In this document: piece after piece, positions 42,627 to 51,376 of the stretch
How the letters are laid out: every line of letters begins with the position of its first letter
How positions within the stretch are numbered: position 1 is the stretch's first letter
Assembly (NCBI RefSeq): GCF_000154465.1
Contig: NZ_DS499577.1
Location: 556,013 to 620,012, forward strand
Origin: Alistipes putredinis DSM 17216
Lineage (GTDB): Bacteria > Bacteroidota > Bacteroidia > Bacteroidales > Rikenellaceae
Direction: 5' to 3'
Length of the DNA: 64,000 bases
Notes under the pieces: generated by a model
Seen by the model: only the letters and a program-made list of their open reading frames with translations
Database searches by the model: none
Told to the model about the DNA's origin: nothing
Position numbers and translations under genes: made by a program

Positions 42627-43325
42627 ATGAAGACGAAAAAAGGAAAGGATATGACCTGCGAAGAGGTCTTGGAGTGGCTTGCGGCCCATGCCAATCCGGA
42701 GTTCCGGGAGGGAATGGTGCGGTTCGGAATCGACGCCCGGCTGGCGGTCGGGGTGCGGGTGGTCGATCTGCGGCGTCTGGCGCGGGAGATCGGCCGGGAT
42801 CATGCGCTGGCGCTGGAACTCTACCGCAGGCCGGTGCACGAAGGGCGGATCCTGGCGTCGATGATCGCCGATCCGGCGCTGTTCCGTCCGGAGGAGATGG
42901 ATGCCTGGGTCGCCGAATTTCGGTCGTGGGACCTGTGCGACCAGTGTTGTATCAACCTGTTCCGCTATACGTCGTACGCTTACGGCAAGGTGCGCGAATA
43001 CGCCGCTTCGGACGAGGAGTTTACCCGACGGGCGGGGTTCGCTCTGCTGGCTACGCTCGCCGTCGGGGATAAACGGGCTTCGGACGACGATTTCAGGGCC
43101 TTTCTGCCGCTGATCGAACGGGGTGCGGAGGATTCCCGCGTCCGGATCGGAAAAGCCGTGAATTGGGCCCTGCGGCAGATCGGCAAACGTAGCCGGGGGC
43201 TTTACCCCGATGCGCTGGCGCTGGCCCGTAGACTGGCGGCGAAGGAGGGGGCGGCAGCCCGCCGGATCGGACGCGATGCGGTGCGTGAGCTGACGCTGGA
43301 GAGGATCATCGCCCGGATCAAATAG
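42627..43325 (+). CDS. AlkD-like DNA alkylation repair protein
   Basis: The 232-residue protein is all-helical with HEAT-like repeats. It contains VDLRRLAREIGRDHALALEL, VHEGRILASMIADPALF and SWDLCDQCCINLFRYTSYAY, typical of the DNA alkylation repair family that excises or senses alkylated bases. The conserved W-D-x-C-D segment is clear. I chose ATG 42627; ATG 42651 (MTCEEVLEWL) is equally possible, and 42582 would add unrelated residues. The gene is strongly G-rich on the coding strand, as expected for a leading-strand gene right of the origin. Confidence 0.85.
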   Translation: MKTKKGKDMTCEEVLEWLAAHANPEFREGMVRFGIDARLAVGVRVVDLRRLAREIGRDHALALELYRRPVHEGRILASMIADPALFRPEEMDAWVAEFRSWDLCDQCCINLFRYTSYAYGKVREYAASDEEFTRRAGFALLATLAVGDKRASDDDFRAFLPLIERGAEDSRVRIGKAVNWALRQIGKRSRGLYPDALALARRLAAKEGAAARRIGRDAVRELTLERIIARIK

Positions 43326-43398
43326 GGTGCAGACCCCCTTGCGGAAAGGCTTTGGAAAGAAAAAGGCTTTCCGCAGCGAAAATCACCGAAACAGATGC

Positions 43399-43406
43399 TA
43401 TCTTTG
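43399..43406 (+). promoter_or_regulatory. Candidate promoter (-7) of the hybrid kinase gene
   Basis: TATCTTTG lies 23 bp before the chosen kinase start codon. The short distance would give a very short leader, and no -33 TTTG was found. Confidence 0.35.
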
Positions 43407-43429
43407 GGCGAAGGATAAGTCGATCCGCT

Positions 43430-45901
43430 ATGATGAAAGAGTCTAAATTCGTACGCACCAAAATCGTCGTGGGTTACGTGCTGATCGCCCTGATCGGCCT
43501 GACGGCCATGATCTACGTCTGGCGTCAGACCGGAGCGCTCCTCGAACCGGACCACAGCCAGCAGGAGCTTCGGCGGCGGCGCAGACTGGTCAATCAGACT
43601 CTCTACCATCTCTATGAGGCCGAAACATACGGTCAGATGCTGGTGGCCGGTTATGCCAGCTACGAGAATCGTTACAAACGCGAACTCCGGCTGGTACGGG
43701 AGTGCATCGATTCGCTCCGTATGCGTGCGGACGACGAGTCGCAGCAGATGCGTCTGGACACGATCGTGCGGCTGATCGCCGGCAAGGAGCAGGGGATCAA
43801 GGCTCTGGACCGCAACCTGCGTTCGGCGGGCACGGCGACGTTGTTGAGCGAAAATATCCAGCGGATGATTCCCATGCTGGACTCCCTGTCGCAACCGACT
43901 ATCGAACCCGATACGATCCTGGTCCGCGATACGGTGCGCGTGGCTCCGAAAAAGAAGCGCAATTTCTTCCGCCGGTTCGGCGACCTGTTCAGCCCGCCCA
44001 AGAACGATTCGCAGGTGGTGGTGAAGACCCGGGTGCGGATCGACGCTCCGCCTCGGCAGATGAGTCTGGGGGATACCATCGCCGTAGTGCTGCAGGATCT
44101 GGAGCAGCGGGTGACCAGCGAGCGGCTGGCCCTTTACGACAAGGCGTGGCGGGAGGGGTTGCGGCTGCAACGCAACAACCAGCAGATCAATCAGCGGATT
44201 TACCGCCTGATTATCGACTTCGAGGAGGAGGAGACGGCCTATCTCTGGGAGCGGATGCAGGCTCGTGAACAGGTGCGGCGCAGCTCGCTCGTCATTCTGG
44301 GCTCGGTGGCTGCCGGATCGCTGCTGGTGATGCTGCTCTTCGTCGGAATCCTCTGGCGGGACGTGAACCGCAGCAACCGTTACAAACGCCAGCTCGAAGC
44401 GGCCAATCGCCACAACGAAGCCTTGCTGGAGGCCCGTGAGAAGCTGATGCTCACCATTACGCACGACATCAAGGCCCCGCTGGGTTCGATCATGGGCTAT
44501 ATCGATCTGCTTACGCGTCTGGACCTGGGCAAGCGGGGTGCGCTTTATCTGGATCATATGAAGAGCTCGGCCGATCACCTGTTGGAGTTGGTGACCGACC
44601 TGCTGGATTTCTACAAACTCGACTCCAACAAAGTCGCCGTCAATCGCATCGCCTTCTCTCCGGCCGATCTGTTTACGGCTGTCTGCACCGGGTTCGAGCC
44701 GGTGGCTGCGGCCAAAGGAATCGAATTGCGGTGTACGCTCGCCGCCGAACTTTCGGGACAGGTCGCGGGCGATCCCTCGCGTGTGCGGCAGATCGCCGAG
44801 AACCTGCTTTCCAATGCGATCAAGTTCACCGACCGGGGGTTCGTCGCGTTTGACGCCTGGTTGGAAGAGGGGCGGCTGCTGTTCCGTGTCAGCGATACGG
44901 GTCGGGGAATCGGCCCCGAGGAGCGGGAGCGCATCTTTCAGGAGTTTGTGCGCCTGCCGTCGGCGGGCGGCGTGAGCGGCGTAGGGCTGGGCCTCTCGAT
45001 CGTCGATCGTCTCGTGAAGCTGCTCGGCGGTACGATCGAGCTGGAGAGCGAACCGGGCGCCGGAAGCCGATTCCTGGTCGCCGTTCCGGTCGGGGAGGCG
45101 GAGGACGACGCTTCCGAAAAGGAAGCCGCAGCGGGGATGTGTTCGGGCAGAGTGTGTATGGAGGGCGGACGACCCCTCCGCTGCCTGCTGGTGGATGACG
45201 ACCCCCTGCAACTTGAGATGACCGCAGTTCTCTGCCGGGAGTTGGGAATCGAAACGGAGAGCTGTCCTTTTCCCGAATACGCTGAAAAATTGGTGCAGGA
45301 GTCTGCTTTCGATCTGGTTTTTACCGATATACAGATGCCCGGAGTGGATGGGTTCGAGGTGTTGCGACGGATTCGGGCCGTTCGTGCGGAGCTGCCGGTG
45401 GTAGCCGTTTCAGCCCGTTCGGACGATGAGTCGGCCTATGTCGAACGGGGATTTGCAGCCGTGCTGCGGAAACCTTTCGCGCGGGCGGAACTGGTGGCCG
45501 TGTTACGCCGTGTCGTGCCGGAGGCGGGGGTTGCCCCGGAGGAGTGTCTTCCGGAAGAGGATGCGGTTCGCGGGTTCGAAGCTCTGACGGCTTTCGCCCG
45601 CGACGACGCCGAAGCCGCGCGGGAGATCATCCGGACCTTTGTCGCCGAGAACGAGGCCCATGCCGAAACCTTGCGCCGGGCCGCGCTCGCCGGAGATGCG
45701 GTCGCTTTGCGTGCGATCGCTCACAAAATGGTGCCGATCTACACGTTGCTGGGCGAGGAGGAGCTCGCTGCGGCATTGCGCCGTCTGGAGCGTTCGGAAG
45801 GTTCTGCGGACGGGGCTTTGCGCAGCGCAGCGCTCGGTGTAGCGGAAAGGGTCGGCGAAATTGTCCGGGCGGCAAAAAAAGAGTATCTTTGCGACCGTTG
45901 A
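43430..45901 (+). CDS. Hybrid sensor histidine kinase with receiver and HPt domains
   Basis: The 823-residue protein has a membrane helix at about 13-31 (VGYVLIALIGLTAMIYVW), a periplasmic helical sensor of about 250 residues and a second helix (LVILGSVAAGSLLVMLLFVG). HisKA with ITHDIKAPLGSIMGYIDL follows, then an ATPase domain with AENLLSNAIKFTD, VSDTGRGIG and GVGLGLSIVDRL. A receiver comes next (CLLVDDDPLQLEM, phosphoacceptor in FTDIQMPGVDG), then a C-terminal HPt domain with RAIAHKMVPIYTLLG. All four phosphorelay modules are thus on one chain, as in ArcB/BarA-type kinases. The partner is probably the sigma-54 regulator encoded 177 bp downstream. The signal is unknown. Confidence 0.93.
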   Translation: MMKESKFVRTKIVVGYVLIALIGLTAMIYVWRQTGALLEPDHSQQELRRRRRLVNQTLYHLYEAETYGQMLVAGYASYENRYKRELRLVRECIDSLRMRADDESQQMRLDTIVRLIAGKEQGIKALDRNLRSAGTATLLSENIQRMIPMLDSLSQPTIEPDTILVRDTVRVAPKKKRNFFRRFGDLFSPPKNDSQVVVKTRVRIDAPPRQMSLGDTIAVVLQDLEQRVTSERLALYDKAWREGLRLQRNNQQINQRIYRLIIDFEEEETAYLWERMQAREQVRRSSLVILGSVAAGSLLVMLLFVGILWRDVNRSNRYKRQLEAANRHNEALLEAREKLMLTITHDIKAPLGSIMGYIDLLTRLDLGKRGALYLDHMKSSADHLLELVTDLLDFYKLDSNKVAVNRIAFSPADLFTAVCTGFEPVAAAKGIELRCTLAAELSGQVAGDPSRVRQIAENLLSNAIKFTDRGFVAFDAWLEEGRLLFRVSDTGRGIGPEERERIFQEFVRLPSAGGVSGVGLGLSIVDRLVKLLGGTIELESEPGAGSRFLVAVPVGEAEDDASEKEAAAGMCSGRVCMEGGRPLRCLLVDDDPLQLEMTAVLCRELGIETESCPFPEYAEKLVQESAFDLVFTDIQMPGVDGFEVLRRIRAVRAELPVVAVSARSDDESAYVERGFAAVLRKPFARAELVAVLRRVVPEAGVAPEECLPEEDAVRGFEALTAFARDDAEAAREIIRTFVAENEAHAETLRRAALAGDAVALRAIAHKMVPIYTLLGEEELAAALRRLERSEGSADGALRSAALGVAERVGEIVRAAKKEYLCDR

Positions 45902-46078
45902 TCTCCGCCGGGGGCGTATTCCGACAGAAGGCCGTCCGTTCGCATCATGCCCGGACGGGAAGTTGCAGAGGATCGGACGCTTCGGTGTCGGACGATGCCG
46001 GAGAAGGAGCCTCGCCGAAGAGGAGCGTTGCGGGAAGCCTCTGCGGGCGGCTTCGGTTTTTTTGAATGAAATTTCGGT

Positions 46079-47446
46079 ATGGAAAAGATATTGATCATAG
46101 ATGACGACGTAACCTTTTCGCTGATGCTGCGCACGTGGCTCGGCAAGAAGGGCTTTGGAGTCGATACGGCTGCCGACATCGCCGCCGGGCGCCGGCTTCT
46201 CGCAGAGGGGAGCTACGATCTGGTGCTTTCGGACATGCGTCTGCCCGACGGGAACGGGACCGATCTGTTGCAGTGGATCGCCGAACGGGGCGTGACGATA
46301 CCCGTGATCGTGATGACCGGTTATGCCGAAATCCGCAATGCCGTGGTGAGTATGAAGCTCGGCGCGAGGGACTATGTTTCCAAACCCGTTCAGCCGGACG
46401 AGCTGCTCCGCAAGATCCGCGAGGCGCTGGATGCCCCGCACCCCGAAACGGCTATGCCCGCATCCGCAGCGATGGCTCCGGCGCCCGCGAAACCGCGCCG
46501 GAAGGGGGACAGGGCCTTGGACGAAGGCGAATTGAATTACATCGAAGGGCACAGCGACGCTTCGCGTAAACTGTACGAATACGTCCGTCTGGTGGCTCCT
46601 ACCAATATGTCGGTGCTGCTCGAAGGGGCGAGCGGCACGGGCAAGGAGCACGTGGCCCGGTTGATCCATCTGCGCAGCAAACGGGCGGGCAAACCCTTCG
46701 TGGCGGTCGATTGCGGCGCTCTGTCGCGTGAACTGGCCGCTTCGGAGTTTTTCGGCCATATCAAAGGCTCCTTCACGGGAGCGCTGTCCGATAAGAAGGG
46801 CGCTTTCGAATCGGCGCAGGGCGGTACGCTTTTCCTGGACGAGGTGGGCAACTTGAGCTACGAAGTTCAGATCCAGTTGCTGCGAGCCCTTCAGGAGCGC
46901 AGAATAAAACCCGTCGGAGGGTTGCGCGAAATTCCGGTGGACGTGCGTCTGATCTGTGCCACGAACGAGGATCTGGAGGCGGCTATCGCGCGCGGATCGT
47001 TTCGTGCCGACCTCTACCACCGCATCGACGAATTCGTGCTCCATATGCCCGATCTCGCGGAGCGCAGGGAGGATATTATGCTCTATGCCGACTTTTTTCT
47101 GGACCAGGCCAACCGCGAGCTCGACAAACACGTGGTGGGTTTCGATCCGGAGGCTGAAAAACTGCTCGTGGCCTGCGACTGGCCCGGAAATCTGCGGCAA
47201 CTGAAGAACGCCGTGACCCGGGCGGTTCTGCTGACGACGGGCGAGTACGTCACTCCGGCCGAGCTGCCCGCCGAATTGTCGGAGGCTGTTCCGGCGCCGA
47301 TCGCTTTGCGCGATCCGGCGGGAGAGGAAGAGCGGATCCGGCGGGCGCTGGCGGCGGCCGGCGGCAACAAATCCCAGGCGGCCCGGCTGCTGGGGATCGA
47401 TCGCAAGACGCTCTACAACAAACTGCATCTGTACGGCATCGAATAG
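46079..47446 (+). CDS. Sigma-54-dependent response regulator (NtrC family)
   Basis: The 455-residue protein has a receiver domain (ILIIDDDVTFSLML, phosphoacceptor in LVLSDMRLPDG). An AAA+ domain with Walker A LEGASGTGKEHVARLIH and the sigma-54 contact loop GSFTGALSDKKGAFE follows, with Walker B GGTLFLDEVGNL. A Fis-type helix-turn-helix ends the protein (GGNKSQAARLLGIDRKTLY). It activates sigma-54 promoters when phosphorylated, presumably by the upstream hybrid kinase. TTCCACA repeats just downstream could be its enhancer sites. Confidence 0.95.
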   Translation: MEKILIIDDDVTFSLMLRTWLGKKGFGVDTAADIAAGRRLLAEGSYDLVLSDMRLPDGNGTDLLQWIAERGVTIPVIVMTGYAEIRNAVVSMKLGARDYVSKPVQPDELLRKIREALDAPHPETAMPASAAMAPAPAKPRRKGDRALDEGELNYIEGHSDASRKLYEYVRLVAPTNMSVLLEGASGTGKEHVARLIHLRSKRAGKPFVAVDCGALSRELAASEFFGHIKGSFTGALSDKKGAFESAQGGTLFLDEVGNLSYEVQIQLLRALQERRIKPVGGLREIPVDVRLICATNEDLEAAIARGSFRADLYHRIDEFVLHMPDLAERREDIMLYADFFLDQANRELDKHVVGFDPEAEKLLVACDWPGNLRQLKNAVTRAVLLTTGEYVTPAELPAELSEAVPAPIALRDPAGEEERIRRALAAAGGNKSQAARLLGIDRKTLYNKLHLYGIE

Positions 47447-47454
47447 TCGTCGGG

Positions 47455-47501
47455 TGTGGAAATATTCCACATCATTTTGGGAATTTCCACACCGTTCCAC
47501 A
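47455..47501 (+). promoter_or_regulatory. Cluster of TTCCACA sites, possible enhancer for the NtrC-type regulator
   Basis: A perfect 17-bp palindrome (TGTGGAAATATTCCACA, 47455-47471) is followed by two more TTCCACA copies at 47485-47491 and 47495-47501. The three direct copies start 20 and 10 bp apart, on one helical face. They lie right after the sigma-54 regulator gene and upstream of a small lipoprotein gene. Binding by that regulator is inferred. Confidence 0.5.
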
Positions 47502-47528
47502 GCCGCATATAAAATTATCAATTTCTTA

Positions 47529-47591
47529 TATCTTTGATTAACAGCATAATGATTTATGCCGGCGGATTGGCATACACCTTGACGATGTAAT
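47529..47591 (+). promoter_or_regulatory. Candidate promoter(s) of the small lipoprotein gene
   Basis: Two readings exist. TATCTTTG (47529-47536) is a Bacteroidetes -7 element. TTGGCATACACCTTGA (47577-47592) has the -24 TGGCA and the -12 TTG of a sigma-54 promoter, but the last -12 base is A and not C. The second reading puts the TTCCACA cluster about 80-120 bp upstream, a normal enhancer distance. Confidence 0.35.
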
Positions 47592-47653
47592 GAATACAGA
47601 GGTTGGGGAACCGAAGGAAAAAAATTATTTTTTAGTTAAAAAACAATCGCAAA

Positions 47654-47875
47654 ATGAAAAAGTTATTCATTGCAGCAGCTGTAATCGTAATGGCCGGAAG
47701 CATGGCTTCCTGCGGTCAGAAAACCCAGAAGGCCGCCCAGGATACGGCCGCGACGGAACCGGTAGCGACCGAGCAGGTCGAGGCTGTCGAGATCGAAGCC
47801 GTAACGCCGGAATCCGAGATTCCTGCCGCTGCAGAGAGTCAGAAAACACAACCGGAGCAGGCAAATAATAAGTAG
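47654..47875 (+). CDS. Small lipoprotein of unknown function
   Basis: The 73-residue protein has a lipoprotein signal (MKKLFIAAAVIVMAGSMASC, lipid-modified Cys20). A Thr/Glu/Ala/Gln-rich tail follows without predicted fold. It resembles abundant small Bacteroidetes lipoproteins whose tails are disordered. Its position after TTCCACA sites suggests control by the sigma-54 regulator. A GC-rich terminator lies 44 bp after the stop. Confidence 0.7.
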   Translation: MKKLFIAAAVIVMAGSMASCGQKTQKAAQDTAATEPVATEQVEAVEIEAVTPESEIPAAAESQKTQPEQANNK

Positions 47876-47918
47876 TAATTTGGAGGGTTATTATTAGTTA
47901 AACAATTGTTGCTTGCCA

Positions 47919-47946
47919 GGGGGCGTACCGACAGCGGTGCGCCCCC
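47919..47946 (+). terminator. Terminator of the small lipoprotein gene
   Basis: A 12-bp stem with one G-T pair (GGGGGCGTACCG with CGGTGCGCCCCC) and a 4-nt loop is followed by GCCATTTTG. The T-run is short. The remaining 250 bp before the next gene hold nothing I can support. Confidence 0.65.
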
Positions 47947-48198
47947 GCCATTTTGTACCGGGACGGAATTCGAATTGTCGGGATGGGAACGATGCGGCAG
48001 GTTTCGGTATCAGTTGGGGAAATCCGACGATTATTTCGCCGGATATGGATCTTCTCCGGAAGTTGTTGTGTAAAAGTTTGTCCCGGTATCGGATGGTTCG
48101 CGTTCGATTTATTTGGATGTCGTGGATGTTTTGGTTATATTTACAATGTCGAAGATAGTCACCAATGGCCTGATTATAAACTATAAATTATTTTTGCT

Positions 48199-48804
48199 AT
48201 GAAAATAATAATTCATTATTTTTTGTTGTTTGTCGCATTGGTTGCAACGACCGGATGCGATAAGGACGATAATTATTATCCCGCTCCGGAATTCGAGGGA
48301 GATCCGACGGCTGAATATATTGAAGCGAATGTCGATTTCGATACGCAGATTTCTCAGGAAAATTCCGATCCAGATACTTTTTACACCTATTTTTGTTTGT
48401 GCAATGCCAGTGACCACAAAATTTACTTCACTCTTACGTTTTGCCCGACAAAAAACGATGAATTTATAGACCATATGAATGGGCTTGTAGATCCCGGAAA
48501 AAAATATACAAACAGATTCGTAACATCTAATTGGTCTATGGATGTACCGGGTCTTATCACCACCTTTTCTCCTCTTATTACGGAGATGGAGGTCTATTAC
48601 GATGTCGATGACAAATATGGGCCTGTTAGATTTCCATCGGGAATAGAGGAGAAGTATTCGGATTTTACGCAGCGTTTCAAGACCCGGCAGATTTGTGATC
48701 CGGGGCAGTGGATTTACGAAGAGTTTACGCCCCGCCGGGCGCGTTGGACGTATATTCTGACCAACGAAGATTATGAACGTGCCAAAATGATGTCGGGAAA
48801 ATAG
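48199..48804 (+). CDS. Hypothetical lipoprotein
   Basis: The 201-residue protein has a lipoprotein signal (LLFVALVATTGCDKDD, Cys about 20). An acidic stretch and a probable beta-rich domain (FYTYFCLCNASDHKIYFTL, EMEVYYDVDDKYG) follow. No family was recognised. It is more AT-rich than its neighbours, which hints at later acquisition. It may be surface-exposed, as its CDKDD after the lipid site resembles the lipoprotein export signal (Lys/Asp-rich after +1 Cys) of Bacteroidetes. Confidence 0.65.
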   Translation: MKIIIHYFLLFVALVATTGCDKDDNYYPAPEFEGDPTAEYIEANVDFDTQISQENSDPDTFYTYFCLCNASDHKIYFTLTFCPTKNDEFIDHMNGLVDPGKKYTNRFVTSNWSMDVPGLITTFSPLITEMEVYYDVDDKYGPVRFPSGIEEKYSDFTQRFKTRQICDPGQWIYEEFTPRRARWTYILTNEDYERAKMMSGK

Positions 48805-48855
48805 GACTGAAAATTCGCGGCGATCGGTTACGACTGATTTAGCCTGCATTATAAA

Positions 48856-48884
48856 AAAGAGGACTGCATTGCGCAGCCCTCTTT
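48856..48884. terminator. Terminator between the hypothetical lipoprotein and the patatin gene
   Basis: A 12-bp stem with one mismatch (AAAGAGGACTGC with GCAGCCCTCTTT) and a 5-nt loop has T-rich sequence on the plus side (CTTTATTTTATG) and TTTTTTAT on the minus side. It serves convergent transcription. Confidence 0.7.
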
Positions 48885-49005
48885 ATTTTATGATTCGACT
48901 TGCATCATGCGGCAAGGCGGATTTTCTGTTTCCGGTTTGACCCGTTTGAGTTTTTACCGGATGCTTTGCGTACGGCCTTTCGGGAATAGGGCGACTGGGA
49001 AATAA

Positions 49006-51303
49006 TCAATAGAAATGCCCGCTGGGAGCGAAGATCGCGTAGCCGAAGTTGAAAGTGAGGTACATATTGTGCCAGCTCTTCAGGTCGTATTTGGTGAGCG
49101 ACAGGCTGACCGGTCCGATGGGCGTGTGATAGACGAACGAGGCTTCGGTGATGTATTGCATCTTTTCGCCGGGCAGCCCCCGGTTGTCGCGGTACATGGC
49201 ATAAAATCCCGTGCGCAGGAAGAAATTGGGCAGCAGATCGAAAGTGGGCATCAGACCGCCGGCCAGGAAGTTTTTCGCCCGGTAGTCGGGCATGAAAGCC
49301 ATCTGGGAGTGTACGACGGGCTGATAGGCCGGCAGCGACATCAATGTAGCCGTTTCGGTCTGGAACCGGGGGTGCGTGGTCCAGACGGCGTCGATGTTGA
49401 ATCCGAACGAGAACCATTTGCAGCCGGGCAGGTCGAAATAGCGGTTCCACTGGAATTTGGCGCCGAACCATTCGCGGTGGGCATTGAAACTTCGCTTACG
49501 TCCGAATTCGGCGGGTTTGTACCGTTCGCGCCCCGTGATGTAGATGCCCGAGAGGGATATTTCGGACCCCCGGCGCGGGTAGAGAATCTTGTCGAGCGTG
49601 TTGCGGGCGATATCCAGTTTGGTGCTGAAGAAGGAGAAGCGCGTCAGGTCGGTGTCGGGATCCGTGTCGGGAAAGGGGGCGTCGTAGCGGTAGGCTTGTT
49701 GTCCTCCGTTGAACCGCAGCGATGCCAGGCTGTTGTGTGTCAGAGGCATGGTGAGTCCGATGGAGAGGAATCCCTGGTTGTTCTTGACCGATTCGGTGTT
49801 ATCGATCGGCGTGAGGTTGCCGAAGTTGCCGTGCCGCAGGTTCAGGACTTCGAAATTGTAGGAATAGTCGAGCGAGAAGGGTTTCCAAAGGTAGAAGTCC
49901 GTGCGCCCGCCCAGCGAACCGGTCGCATAGGTAGGGCCGATGTAAATACCGGCGAAAGCCCATTGCGACACGCGGCGGATCGTGTGGTAGTCGAAACCGA
50001 TGAATGCCTGGTTGAAAGCCGTCGAGGAGATGTTGCCGCCGATCAGGAACCGGAGGTTTTCGCGTGCGGACATCTTCAGCTTGACCGAATACCGTTCCCG
50101 CAGCGGGTCGTACCGGAATTCGGGGTATTCGACCGAAAATTCGTCGTTGCCTATGACGGAGAAGAAGTCGTCGCGGAATTCGGGGAAACTCATCTGCCGC
50201 TGCCGTCCGTCGTAGGTGTCGTCCAGCCGCATGACGTCGCGTACATAGGCCGTTTGTGCATGGGTGAGTCCTTCGAACTCGTAGTCGTCGAAGATGATCG
50301 GGGGACACTTTTCGCGGAAAGCCGCCCGCTTGGTGCGGATCTCTTCGGGCGTGACGGTGCGGTGGATTTTCTCCCGCAGGGCCGGAATCCGGGCCAGTGC
50401 GTCGCGGTAGCCCGCTTCGATGATCGAGTCGGCGCTGTTGAAATCGAGCATGCTGACATTGACGGCCCGGTTGATCATCAGGCTGCGTCCTTCGGGCATG
50501 TCGTAGTTGGTCTTGTTCATGGCCAGCGAGAAGGCTTGATCGACGAGCGAACTGTTCTCCGTGATGTCGTTGTTTCCCGACGTGCATTTGCTGCCGATCA
50601 GGAAATCGGGATGGAACTCCTTGTCGAGGGGTTCCCAGGGGAAGTTGTCGTAGATGCCGCCGTCGTAGAGTAGCATCGTGTCGATTTTCATGGGTTTGAA
50701 CGCCAGCGGAATGGACATCGACGAACGGATCGCTTCGCCCATGTCGCCCTTGCGCAGCACCACCGGACGGCGGGTGTTCATATCGCTCGCCACGCAGAGG
50801 AACGGCACCATCAGGCTGTCGAAGTCCCGCCGGGAAGCTGTCGTGGCCGGGCCGAACAGGTCGGCGAGGGCCAGGTCGATCTGATTCGAGGAGATCAGGT
50901 ACGAAGGCAGGCGGAAACGGCTCGCGTTGGGGTCGTCCGGGTGGTCCTTCATGTTGAGGCGGATCGAGAGGAAGATCGGGGTGCCGGTATTGCGGCGGTA
51001 GTAGGGCAGGTAGCTGGGGTCGATGCGCCCCGAAACCCACTGTTTGACCACACCCGAAGCGACGATCCGGCGCATCTCTTCGGGGGAATATCCTGCGGCG
51101 TACATGCCCGCGATGATCGAACCCATCGAGGTTCCCGACACGTAGTCGATCGGAATGCCGCTCTCTTCGAGTGCCTGCAATACGCCGATATGGTAAAGTC
51201 CTTTGGCTCCGCCGCCGCTCATGACCACCCCGACGCTCTGGGCCGCTGCCGGAAGGGTGAAAAGCATTCCCGCCGCGAGAAAAGAGAGGATTTTCCGCTT
51301 CAT
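49006..51303 (-). CDS. Patatin-like phospholipase with outer-membrane beta-barrel (type Vd-like)
   Basis: The 765-residue protein has a signal peptide (ILSFLAAGMLFTLPAAAQ). The patatin domain has oxyanion GVVMSGGGAKGLYHIG, nucleophile VSGTSMGSIIAGMYAAG and dyad aspartate LLYDGGIYDNFP. A POTRA-like stretch is followed from about residue 390 by a 16-strand BamA/surface-antigen barrel ending in ..APSGHFY. This is the layout of PlpD/FplA-type Vd autotransporters, in which the barrel displays or releases the lipase. Its orientation against the leading strand is exceptional among its neighbours. Confidence 0.9.
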   Translation of the reverse strand: MKRKILSFLAAGMLFTLPAAAQSVGVVMSGGGAKGLYHIGVLQALEESGIPIDYVSGTSMGSIIAGMYAAGYSPEEMRRIVASGVVKQWVSGRIDPSYLPYYRRNTGTPIFLSIRLNMKDHPDDPNASRFRLPSYLISSNQIDLALADLFGPATTASRRDFDSLMVPFLCVASDMNTRRPVVLRKGDMGEAIRSSMSIPLAFKPMKIDTMLLYDGGIYDNFPWEPLDKEFHPDFLIGSKCTSGNNDITENSSLVDQAFSLAMNKTNYDMPEGRSLMINRAVNVSMLDFNSADSIIEAGYRDALARIPALREKIHRTVTPEEIRTKRAAFREKCPPIIFDDYEFEGLTHAQTAYVRDVMRLDDTYDGRQRQMSFPEFRDDFFSVIGNDEFSVEYPEFRYDPLRERYSVKLKMSARENLRFLIGGNISSTAFNQAFIGFDYHTIRRVSQWAFAGIYIGPTYATGSLGGRTDFYLWKPFSLDYSYNFEVLNLRHGNFGNLTPIDNTESVKNNQGFLSIGLTMPLTHNSLASLRFNGGQQAYRYDAPFPDTDPDTDLTRFSFFSTKLDIARNTLDKILYPRRGSEISLSGIYITGRERYKPAEFGRKRSFNAHREWFGAKFQWNRYFDLPGCKWFSFGFNIDAVWTTHPRFQTETATLMSLPAYQPVVHSQMAFMPDYRAKNFLAGGLMPTFDLLPNFFLRTGFYAMYRDNRGLPGEKMQYITEASFVYHTPIGPVSLSLTKYDLKSWHNMYLTFNFGYAIFAPSGHFY

Positions 51304-51376
51304 ATCCTGATATTTTTATTAACTTTGCCTATTAAACCGTGCGTAAAAGTACAAAATAAAGCGTAAACTTTAGGTT

